From Acidobacteriota bacterium (GTDB taxonomy: Bacteria; Acidobacteriota; Vicinamibacteria; Vicinamibacterales; UBA823), in contig PBHT01000033.1 of assembly GCA_002720285.1 (NCBI GenBank), positions 1 to 12,424 of the forward strand: a stretch of DNA of 12,424 nt. Direction: 5' to 3'. Position numbers and translations under genes: made by a program. The notes under the pieces are model-generated. The model was not told the DNA's origin. It searched no databases and saw only the letters and a list, made by a program, of their open reading frames with translations. The stretch's first letter is position 1; every line of letters begins with the position of its first letter. Positions 6,057 to 12,424 of the stretch are shown here, in pieces.

Positions 6057-7667
6057 ATGTTCTGGATGAACGTTCTGCGCACGCATACATTCACCGGTCT
6101 GGTATTAGTTCTTATCAGCTTGATCGCCGGGTCACTCAGCGCCCAGACTCCACCGCCGTCGTTGATTGTCATCCTCGTGGTGGACCAGATGCGTAGTGAC
6201 TCATTCGAACGCTACGGTGATCAGTGGAGCGCAGTCCTTCGCCGCCTGCTCGACGAAGGTGCCGTCTTTCGCGAGGCTAAGCATTCTTACTTCGGCACGT
6301 TGACCTGCGCGGGCCACGCAACAATTGCGACTGGTACCATTCCACGCACACACGGCATGATTCTGGACGGCTGGTGGGACCCTACGGCAGGACAGCGCGT
6401 CCGTTGCACGGCCGATGACAACGTCGTGACCATATCCTATGGGCCTGGCGCCAGGGAACAACATGGTCCAGCTAGCATGTTGATGCCGACCCTAGCTGAC
6501 GAACTCCGTTTACAGAACGACCCGCCAGCACAGGTCGCAGCCTTTGCCGTTAAAGCGCGTGCCGCCGTGCCTTTGGCTGGCCAAGGCGGTGATGCCGTCG
6601 CGTGGTTTGATGCAGGAAACGTCTGGACGACATCCACGGCATTCACGGACGCACCGGTTCCGTTCATCGCTGACTACATCCGGGCTCATCCAGTTGAGGA
6701 TGTCATCGGGGGCGTGTGGACACCCTTACCTGATCAGGTGAGGAGCGCCTCGGTGGAAAATGAGAACTTCGCACATGCCATGGGGGACACGCCAGACCGA
6801 GAATTTTACAACGCGTGGCGACGCAGTCCATGGGCAGACGAATACGTGGCGGGTCTCGCTAGCGCAGCGGTAGATACTCTCTCACTTGGCGCCGGCGCAG
6901 GTACAGACTACTTAGCTGTGGGCTTTTCTGCTCCCGATTACGTAGGCCACGACTTCGGTCCACACAGCGCGGAGGTTCAGGACATTTATCACCGACTCGA
7001 TCGGACCATTGGCCGTCTCCTTGACCATCTCGATCGCAAGGTGGGACGAGACCGATACGTCGTCGCTCTATCGGCAGACCACGGACTCGGACAGGTCCCT
7101 GAGCACGCCACCGAAATGGGAATCGATGCTGGCCGGATCAACCGCCGCGATGTAATTGCCCACGTTAATGACAAACTCGAATCAATCTTAGGACCCGGCC
7201 AGTATGCCGTTGGAATGACTCATATCGAGTTCTACTTCGCACCAGGCGTCTATAACCAAATGCTCGAGAACCCTAAAACGCTGGCGGCTGTTATCGACGC
7301 TCTCGAACAATATCCCGGCATTGAGCGCGTCTACCGCGGTGAGGAGCTTCACCCTGGCCCATTTAGCGACAAAATCACCCAACAGGTAGCGCGCAGCTAC
7401 TACCGTGGAAGAAGCGGTGATTTAGTCATCATTCCGAAACCCTACTGGTACACATGGATCCGCGCCGCCGATCATGGTACTGGCTACGACTACGACACAC
7501 GTGTACCGCTCGTGCTCGCGGGCCCAGGGGTTATTCCTGGACTTTACTCAAGTATCGCAGCGCCTGAGGATATCGCTCCAACTCTAGCCTTTTTAGCCGG
7601 TATCACGCTCGCTAGACCAGATGGCCAAGTGCTGATTGAAGCACTAACTGACTATAACCGTCGGTAG
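6057..7667 (+). CDS. Exported alkaline phosphatase superfamily enzyme (PafA-like)
   Basis: This is a 536-residue phosphatase or phosphodiesterase of the alkaline phosphatase superfamily with two catalytic metals (probably zinc). A signal peptide covers residues 1-30, with cleavage near LSA29, so the enzyme is periplasmic or secreted. Metal and catalytic residues are visible: D43 (VVDQMR), candidate nucleophile T83 in TLTCAGHATI, D294 and H298 (APDYVGHDFGP), D341 and H342 (SADHG) and H473 (ADHGTGYDYDTRVPL). The Thr nucleophile and the AGHATI context resemble PafA-type phosphate-irrepressible phosphatases and nucleotide pyrophosphatase/phosphodiesterases. Monoester or diester preference cannot be read from sequence alone. 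ATG at 6057 is used, but M4 (6066) is possible. The next gene starts 6 bp after the stop. Confidence 0.9.
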   Translation: MFWMNVLRTHTFTGLVLVLISLIAGSLSAQTPPPSLIVILVVDQMRSDSFERYGDQWSAVLRRLLDEGAVFREAKHSYFGTLTCAGHATIATGTIPRTHGMILDGWWDPTAGQRVRCTADDNVVTISYGPGAREQHGPASMLMPTLADELRLQNDPPAQVAAFAVKARAAVPLAGQGGDAVAWFDAGNVWTTSTAFTDAPVPFIADYIRAHPVEDVIGGVWTPLPDQVRSASVENENFAHAMGDTPDREFYNAWRRSPWADEYVAGLASAAVDTLSLGAGAGTDYLAVGFSAPDYVGHDFGPHSAEVQDIYHRLDRTIGRLLDHLDRKVGRDRYVVALSADHGLGQVPEHATEMGIDAGRINRRDVIAHVNDKLESILGPGQYAVGMTHIEFYFAPGVYNQMLENPKTLAAVIDALEQYPGIERVYRGEELHPGPFSDKITQQVARSYYRGRSGDLVIIPKPYWYTWIRAADHGTGYDYDTRVPLVLAGPGVIPGLYSSIAAPEDIAPTLAFLAGITLARPDGQVLIEALTDYNRR

Positions 7668-7673
7668 TAATAC

Positions 7674-8348
7674 ATGACGAACCCTGACCCGACCGTGAAG
7701 AAGGTCAGTGCCGCTACCCAGGGAAGATATCTTCTACGTCTTCCCGATACCGAAGGGCCTCACCCACTTCTCATCGGCTTCCATGGTTACGGGGAAAACG
7801 CCGACGTACATCTGCGTCAGCTTGAACGGATTCCCGGCATAGCAGCATGGTTAGTGGTCTCCGTACAGGCGCTGCATTGGTTCTACGACCGAACACACCA
7901 ACACGTCGTCGCAAGCTGGATGACCAAGCTTTGCCGGGAGCAGGCAATTGCGGATAACTTGCGGTATATCGATCGAGTGGTCGAGGAAATCTTGGAACAT
8001 CACGACACCAATGGTTGCATGGTGTTTGAAGGGTTTTCCCAAGGCGCTTCAATGGCCTACCGCGTTGCCTCTGCCATCAGACATCAGTCGGATGGTCTCA
8101 TTGTGTTAGCAGGGGACATTCCGCCCGAACTTCGGCAGGCAGGTAGCCTCGACCTTCCGCCGACACTTATCGGCCGAGGAGTACACGATGAATGGTTTAC
8201 GCAGGAGCGCTACAACGCCGATCTATCATTTCTCACGTCATGCGGCGTGACTGTGGAGTCGGTCGTATTTGACGGTGGCCACGCGTGGACCGACGAGTTT
8301 CGTTCAGCCGCGGGAAAACTCCTAGCCTCCCATATCCAGCCTGCCTAA
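7674..8348 (+). CDS. Alpha/beta hydrolase (phospholipase/carboxylesterase-like)
   Basis: This is a 224-residue serine hydrolase of the alpha/beta fold, similar in size and layout to the phospholipase/carboxylesterase (acyl-protein thioesterase-like) group. The oxyanion-side motif GFHGYGEN is at residues 35-42. The nucleophile elbow GFSQG holds S122, the acid is D172 (GRGVHDEWF) and the base is H203 (DGGHAW), so the triad is complete and correctly ordered. No signal peptide or membrane segment is present, so it acts in the cytoplasm. Its start is 6 bp after the stop of the exported phosphatase, so the two are very likely one transcript. The substrate is unknown: short-chain esters or thioesters are plausible from the family. 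It converges with the amidohydrolase gene, with 34 bp between stops. Confidence 0.85.
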   Translation: MTNPDPTVKKVSAATQGRYLLRLPDTEGPHPLLIGFHGYGENADVHLRQLERIPGIAAWLVVSVQALHWFYDRTHQHVVASWMTKLCREQAIADNLRYIDRVVEEILEHHDTNGCMVFEGFSQGASMAYRVASAIRHQSDGLIVLAGDIPPELRQAGSLDLPPTLIGRGVHDEWFTQERYNADLSFLTSCGVTVESVVFDGGHAWTDEFRSAAGKLLASHIQPA

Positions 8349-8382
8349 CTACAACCATCTGTTTGGCATGCTTAGGATTATT

Positions 8383-9975
8383 TCATTTCCTTAAGACTTG
8401 ACCCGGTCGCGCATCAATAAATCGCCCATCCTGACGGACGACTATTCCGTTCACGACAACTGCATCGATTCCCTCGGCCAGCTGATGCGGATCCGTATAG
8501 GTCGCTCGGTCCTGGATCACAGCCGGGTCAAAGATCACTATGTCAGCCCAAGCACCAATCCGTAAGACACCACGGTCCTGCAAGCCAAACACCGCCGCCG
8601 GTAGCGATGTCATCGACCGCACGGCGAACTCTAAGGACACGACCTCGCGCTCGCGAACGTAGCGGGCCAGTTTTCGTGCGAAAGCACCGTAGTTACGCGG
8701 GTGCGGCCGACCGGAACCCATAGGTACCAACCCGCCATCACTTGAGGTCATCGTGTAGGGCTGCTGCATGATGTGAGCAATGTCCCGCTCAGACATGTTG
8801 AATGAGATAATCGAAACCCGGCCGCGGACGATCAGGTCGAGAGCCGTCTCAACAGCCGATTGGCCGCGCTCCTCGGCAATTTCTGAGAGCGTCTTCCCCT
8901 CTAGCTGAGGATCGGCCTGGTAGAAGGAGACAGCGATCGCCTCAGCACCACCACGACGCCGAAGGTTGTCACGCATTTCCCTAACAACACGTATCCGAGT
9001 CTCCGAATCGGCTATTCGTCGTCTAAGCTGATCTGGACCACCCACTTGTGCCCAGCGCGGTAGGAGCGCTGCCGACAGACCGGTGGACGACGCTTCATAC
9101 GGATACTGATCGGCATACACTTCAACTCCGCGTCGTCGTGCCTCATCGAGCCGAGTCGTCGCAGCAACTGAAAGTCCCCAGTTATCAGGCCCTAATGCCT
9201 TCATATGGCTAACAATGCCGAGCATGCCGTTTGCTTCAGCAATCTCAATCACCTCATTCACCGCGGCAACGAGACCGACCGTATAGTTGGACTCGTCACG
9301 AATGTGGCTCGTATAAAGTCCCCCGAATTCGGCTACGACTGACCCGAGTGCAACAATCTCCTCTGTTGTCGCATAGCTGCCCGGCGCGTAGAACAGTCCA
9401 CTGGAGAGCCCGTAAGCGCCAGCCTCCATACCGCGTCGCACGAGCCGTTGCATCTCGACCATTTCCTCTTCGGTCGGTGTGCGGTCAGCCATTGCGAGCA
9501 CATCACGCCGCACCGCGGCATGGCCGATTAGGAGTGCGACATTTAACCCAAGACCATTTGACTCCAACAACTGGCGTTGTTGGCCTAGATCAACTGGTCC
9601 CCCACCGTCAGGATTTGCGACAATGGTGGTGATCCCTTGGGCCAGCAACGGCTTCCCCTGACCGAGTCCCTCACGCGCCAAGCCCTCGCCGGCATGTGAG
9701 TGAACATCAATAAATCCTGGAGTCACCAGCTGACCACCGGCATCAATCCGGCGTTCGGCCCTAGCATCGCCCAACAACCCAACGGCTGCTATCCGACCAT
9801 CACGAACACCGATATCGGCTCGACGCCACGGATTACCCGTACCGTCCATGATTCGGCCGTTGAGAATTAGGAGATCAAAAGGCGAGTCTTGGGCGGTTAC
9901 GACACGACCGCCTGCGCAGGCAATGACGACCGCCAAGATCAAGACTACTGACCAACGGAAACAACAGTTCCTCAT
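8383..9975 (-). CDS. N-acyl-D-amino-acid deacylase-like amidohydrolase, secreted
   Basis: This is a 530-residue metal-dependent amidohydrolase resembling D-aminoacylase, which removes the acyl group from N-acyl-D-amino acids. The N-terminal hydrophobic segment (about residues 9-20) is either a lipoprotein signal with lipobox VIAC20 or a type I signal cut near VTA28. Either way it is exported. The small beta-domain (LLILNGRIMDGTG, then GFIDVHSHAGEG) gives metal ligands H92 and H94. Further ligand motifs are YTSHIRDES and IVSHMKALG, and the catalytic Asp is D413 in TSSDGG. The family's usual Cys motif after the GVTTVV strand (NCG) is replaced here by N121-P-D-G, so the second metal site may differ. 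It ends with the typical GIDAVVVNGIVV closing strand. It lies 68 bp downstream of ilvC on the same strand and may be read through from it. Confidence 0.87.
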   Translation of the reverse strand: MRNCCFRWSVVLILAVVIACAGGRVVTAQDSPFDLLILNGRIMDGTGNPWRRADIGVRDGRIAAVGLLGDARAERRIDAGGQLVTPGFIDVHSHAGEGLAREGLGQGKPLLAQGITTIVANPDGGGPVDLGQQRQLLESNGLGLNVALLIGHAAVRRDVLAMADRTPTEEEMVEMQRLVRRGMEAGAYGLSSGLFYAPGSYATTEEIVALGSVVAEFGGLYTSHIRDESNYTVGLVAAVNEVIEIAEANGMLGIVSHMKALGPDNWGLSVAATTRLDEARRRGVEVYADQYPYEASSTGLSAALLPRWAQVGGPDQLRRRIADSETRIRVVREMRDNLRRRGGAEAIAVSFYQADPQLEGKTLSEIAEERGQSAVETALDLIVRGRVSIISFNMSERDIAHIMQQPYTMTSSDGGLVPMGSGRPHPRNYGAFARKLARYVREREVVSLEFAVRSMTSLPAAVFGLQDRGVLRIGAWADIVIFDPAVIQDRATYTDPHQLAEGIDAVVVNGIVVRQDGRFIDARPGQVLRK

Positions 9976-10043
9976 GGCCTGCCATCATACCAAGTTCAGT
10001 CTTGCGGCACGGTTTGAGTGATAGCCGTTAGAGCTGAGATTTC

Positions 10044-11057
10044 TTAGTTCCCTGGGGTAATGGTCACAGCGTCAAGAAAGGGCATCATCTTTCGCAGAGC
10101 ATCGCCCACCTCCTCGATCTGCTGGGTCTGCTCTTGCGTGCGAACCTCATTGAACCATGGGCGACCGTTCGCGTCTTCCGTGATCCAGTTCTTAGCATAG
10201 GTGCCATCTTGGATCTCGGCTAACATTTTACGCATCGCTTCTCGAGTCGCATCAGTGACTACGCGGGGACCGCCTGTATAGTCGCCGTGCTCAGCCGTAT
10301 CGCTAACCGAGTAACGCATGTAATTCAGGCCACCGCGGTACATCAAATCAACAATCAGCTTCAACTCATGCATACACTCGAAGTAGGCAATTTCCGGTTG
10401 GTAACCCGCCTCGACTAGCGTTCCAAACGCCGCTTTGACCAGCGCGCTCACTCCGCCACACAGCACCGCCTGCTCACCGAACAGGTCAGTCTCCGTTTCC
10501 TCCTTAAAGGTTGTCTCGATGACACCCGCACGGGTCACACCCAGCCCTTTTGCATAGGCCAGGGCTAGCGCTTTCGCGTCACCTGTGGCATCTTGCTCAA
10601 CCGCTAATAGTGCCGGTGTCCCACCACCCTCAAGATAGACCTCCCGCACTCGATGCCCAGGAGCCTTCGGGGCAATCATTGAAACGTCAACATCGGCCGG
10701 AGGAGCAATCGTCTTAAAACGAATGTTGAAACCGTGGCCAAACATAAGCATCTTGCCAGCGGTCAGATGCGGAGCAATGGAGTCCTGATATATCCTCGGT
10801 TGGGAGGTATCCGGAGCCAGAATCATGACCACGTCAGCCCACTTCGCTGCTTCAGCTACCGATGTGACCTCCACGCCAGCTTCTTCAGCTTTCGCCCGCG
10901 ACTTGCTACCTTCATGGAGCCCTACCTTTACGCTAACTCCACTATCCTTAAGGTTCAGTGCGTGCGCATGCCCCTGCGACCCGTAGCCGATTATTGCTAC
11001 TTTCCTCGCCTGAATCAGTCCTATATCCGCAGAATTTTCGTAGTAAATCTTTGCCAT
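10044..11057 (-). CDS. ilvC: Ketol-acid reductoisomerase (NADP(+)-type, class I)
   Basis: This enzyme converts acetolactate or acetohydroxybutyrate to the dihydroxy acid, the second step of valine/leucine and isoleucine synthesis, using NADPH and two Mg ions in the cytoplasm. Its 337 residues are the class I length. The Rossmann motif [10 protein letters not shown] is at residues 24-33. The cofactor loop is VGLHEGSKS (45-53), catalytic H108 is in GHGF, and K131 is in APKAPGH. Metal ligands D191 and E195 are in [10 protein letters not shown]227 and E231 in ECMHELKL, and S252 follows YMRY. All catalytic residues are intact. The loop has His-Glu where many homologues have Arg-Pro or similar, but the phosphate-binding serines S51 and S53 remain. 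It lies 43 bp after ilvN in an ilvB-ilvN-ilvC operon. Confidence 0.97.
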   Translation of the reverse strand: MAKIYYENSADIGLIQARKVAIIGYGSQGHAHALNLKDSGVSVKVGLHEGSKSRAKAEEAGVEVTSVAEAAKWADVVMILAPDTSQPRIYQDSIAPHLTAGKMLMFGHGFNIRFKTIAPPADVDVSMIAPKAPGHRVREVYLEGGGTPALLAVEQDATGDAKALALAYAKGLGVTRAGVIETTFKEETETDLFGEQAVLCGGVSALVKAAFGTLVEAGYQPEIAYFECMHELKLIVDLMYRGGLNYMRYSVSDTAEHGDYTGGPRVVTDATREAMRKMLAEIQDGTYAKNWITEDANGRPWFNEVRTQEQTQQIEEVGDALRKMMPFLDAVTITPGN

Positions 11058-11100
11058 TCGTCAACGCCTCACAAAAAATGAAAAGTCAAATGAACCATAA

Positions 11101-11667
11101 TTACACCGAATACGAAACGTTATTGTCGTCGGTTGACGTTTCGTCTCCCAACCCACTCGCGCGCTCGGCTACATCACCTAACCCTCCGAGCCTTGGCCCG
11201 CGCGCCATGGCCACACATCCAGTACGCACCATCTCAATGACGCCATACTGCTTGAGCACCTCGACCAAGCCATCTATCTTGTCCTCAGTGCCCGTCGTCT
11301 CAATGATTACCGAATCCGGCGCAACATCTATCACCCGAGCGCGAAAAACGTCCACAAGCTGCATGATGTGCGTACGCGTCTCAGGCGTGGCCGAAACTTT
11401 GATCATTGCCAAGTCCCGCTCCACCGACGGTCGCAGCGTGATGTCATCGACTCGCAGCACATTCACCAACTTATAGAGGTTCGCCTCAAGGCGTCGCGCA
11501 CCGTGTTCGTCCGTGTCGACAACAATCGTCATCCGCGACACTCCAGCAGTTTCGGTATGGCCAACCGTAAGCGACTCGATGTTGAACGCACGGCGCCGGA
11601 AGAGTGAAGCGACCCGATTTAGTACTCCAGGGAGGTCTTCGACGTAGACGGCGAACGTATGGCGCAT
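11101..11667 (-). CDS. ilvN: Acetolactate synthase small (regulatory) subunit
   Basis: This is the regulatory subunit of acetohydroxyacid synthase. It activates the catalytic subunit and passes on valine feedback inhibition. The N-terminal ACT domain covers about residues 2-76 (TFAVYVEDLPGVLNRVASLF, FNIESLTVG). A second, ALS_ss_C-type domain follows (ERDLAMIKV at 83-91 through EMVRTGCVAMARG). G14 and N29, at positions where E. coli IlvH substitutions abolish valine sensitivity, are both conserved, so valine inhibition is likely. At 188 residues it is somewhat longer than the usual 160-175. The extra part is a polar tail after about 165 (ERASGLGDETSTDDNN) that is probably disordered. The start is preceded by AGGA-rich sequence on the minus strand. 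It sits 63 bp after ilvB. Confidence 0.95.
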   Translation of the reverse strand: MRHTFAVYVEDLPGVLNRVASLFRRRAFNIESLTVGHTETAGVSRMTIVVDTDEHGARRLEANLYKLVNVLRVDDITLRPSVERDLAMIKVSATPETRTHIMQLVDVFRARVIDVAPDSVIIETTGTEDKIDGLVEVLKQYGVIEMVRTGCVAMARGPRLGGLGDVAERASGLGDETSTDDNNVSYSV

Positions 11668-11730
11668 AACTGTCTTTCCTATCCTTATGTGAGCATCGCT
11701 AGGAGGTTGACCAAGACGCTGCTTATTCTC

Positions 11731-12424
11731 CTACGCGTCCGCCGCAGTCTCCACGATCGGGCTCGGTCGCCGGATCATTTCATCGAGATCAGCACCAGCA
11801 GGTACCATAGGAAACACCGAATCCTCTTGTTCGACCTTGAAGTCGAGCACCACAGCGCCAGCCTGCTCACGGGCGGCCTCGACTCCAGGCACAACGCCAG
11901 CACGCTCCGTCACCGCGATGCCACTCAGACCGTGGGCCTCGGCCAGCTTCACGAAGTCGGGATTAAGCAGCGGTGTCGCTGCATACCGTCGCTCATAAAA
12001 GAACTCTTGCCATTGCCGCACCATGCCGAGATAACCGTTATTAATGATCGCTATATTCACCTTCACCTGCTCCTGTGCGATCGTCGACAGTTCAGCCTGG
12101 GTCATCTGAAAGCCACCATCGCCAACGACTGCCCAGACCTCTTTCTCAGGACACGCGAACTTTGCACCGACCGCCGCGGGCAACGCGAAGCCCATCGTGC
12201 CGAGCCCACCTGAAGTAATCAGTGACCGCGGATGTTCATGCTTGTAGTACTGCGCCTCCCACATTTGGTGCTGACCGACGTCGGTCACAACAATAGCGTT
12301 CCCCTCAGTCACTCGCCAGAGATCATTAATGACATGCGCAGCGTAGAGGTGCCCGCTATCGGGTAAGTTCTGGATATCCCGTACCGCTACATTACCCTTC
12401 ATCTCCTCGATCGTCCCGAGCCAC
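11731..12424 (-). CDS. ilvB: Acetolactate synthase large subunit, C-terminal part
   Basis: This is the catalytic, thiamine-diphosphate-dependent subunit that makes acetolactate from two pyruvates, or acetohydroxybutyrate from pyruvate plus 2-ketobutyrate. The frame stays open to the window edge (WLGTIEE precedes the first Met), so the gene starts outside and only the last 230 residues are here, starting just ahead of the C-terminal ThDP-binding domain. Visible motifs are VVTDVGQHQMW, SGGLGTMGFALPAAVGAK, the ThDP/Mg motif beginning GDGGFQMTQAEL and ending IINN about 30 residues later, and GMVRQWQ. The Trp in the last motif corresponds to the residue that gives E. coli AHAS II its preference for 2-ketobutyrate as second substrate. 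The C-terminus ends about 20 residues after the conserved VFPMVPAGA. It is the first gene of ilvBNC. Confidence 0.96.
   Translation of the reverse strand, partial: WLGTIEEMKGNVAVRDIQNLPDSGHLYAAHVINDLWRVTEGNAIVVTDVGQHQMWEAQYYKHEHPRSLITSGGLGTMGFALPAAVGAKFACPEKEVWAVVGDGGFQMTQAELSTIAQEQVKVNIAIINNGYLGMVRQWQEFFYERRYAATPLLNPDFVKLAEAHGLSGIAVTERAGVVPGVEAAREQAGAVVLDFKVEQEDSVFPMVPAGADLDEMIRRPSPIVETAADA

Noticed and set aside
8344..8376. CCTAA...TTAGG inverted repeat between convergent stops
   Set aside because: It has only 5 bp of stem around a 23-nt loop and no T-tract, so it is too weak to call a terminator.
9231..9632. 133-codon plus-strand ORF opposite the amidohydrolase
   Set aside because: It is antisense to a clearly conserved gene and has Arg/His/Pro-rich composition typical of a frame shadow.
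9984..9989. TATGAT on the minus strand as a -10 for the amidohydrolase gene
   Set aside because: It lies only 8 bases from the ATG with no -35 match, and would make the transcript nearly leaderless.
10958..11476. 172-codon plus-strand ORF opposite ilvC start and ilvN
   Set aside because: It is a Ser/Thr-rich shadow of two well-identified genes with no domain of its own.

Overview
The window looks like ordinary bacterial chromosome of roughly 55% GC, with densely packed genes, short intergenic gaps, and no sign of phage, insertion sequences, CRISPR arrays or other mobile DNA. Several things point to an Acidobacteriota-like, Gram-negative, non-sporulating bacterium, probably Vicinamibacteria-related. 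These are the uncharacterised secreted protein at 4238-5119 (its motifs match a family I recall mainly from Acidobacteriota), an exported PafA-like phosphatase, a secreted D-aminoacylase-type amidohydrolase, and a GerMN protein without sporulation genes around it. The taxonomic call is inference from protein style, not a database result.

Layout, left to right. (1) 22-252 (+): a small SEC-C zinc-motif protein with one membrane helix and a His-rich tail. (2) 437-4018 (+): a compact four-gene run of a periplasmic N-acetylmuramoyl-L-alanine amidase, a membrane-anchored GerMN protein, RNase PH (rph) and the non-canonical purine NTP pyrophosphatase RdgB. It links cell-wall remodelling with RNA 3'-end maturation and nucleotide-pool cleaning. 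gerM-rph-rdgB is also the order in Bacillus. (3) 4123-4199 (+): a complete tRNA-Pro(UGG) with encoded CCA, followed 38 nt later by the secreted protein of unknown function (4238-5119). (4) 5198-5833 (-): methionine sulfoxide reductase MsrA, convergent with the previous gene across a small hairpin. (5) 6057-8348 (+): a two-gene unit of an exported alkaline-phosphatase-superfamily enzyme and a cytoplasmic alpha/beta hydrolase, separated by 6 bp and divergent from msrA. (6) 12424-8383 (-): a branched-chain amino acid block running right to left. It holds ilvB (C-terminal part, cut by the window edge), ilvN and ilvC, followed by a secreted N-acyl-D-amino-acid deacylase-like amidohydrolase.

The ilvBNC genes encode acetohydroxyacid synthase (catalytic and regulatory subunits) and ketol-acid reductoisomerase, the first two steps of valine/leucine/isoleucine synthesis. 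The valine-site residues in IlvN and the 2-ketobutyrate-preferring Trp motif in IlvB are intact.

I find no convincing new system. The points most worth a second look are the SEC-C/membrane/His-tail miniprotein, the secreted orphan family beside the tRNA, the amidohydrolase in which the usual active-site Cys motif is replaced by Asn-Pro-Asp-Gly, and the changed cofactor loop in IlvC. No gene-free stretch exceeds 300 bases. The longest are 5834-6056 (divergent promoter region) and 253-436 (nothing recognisable).
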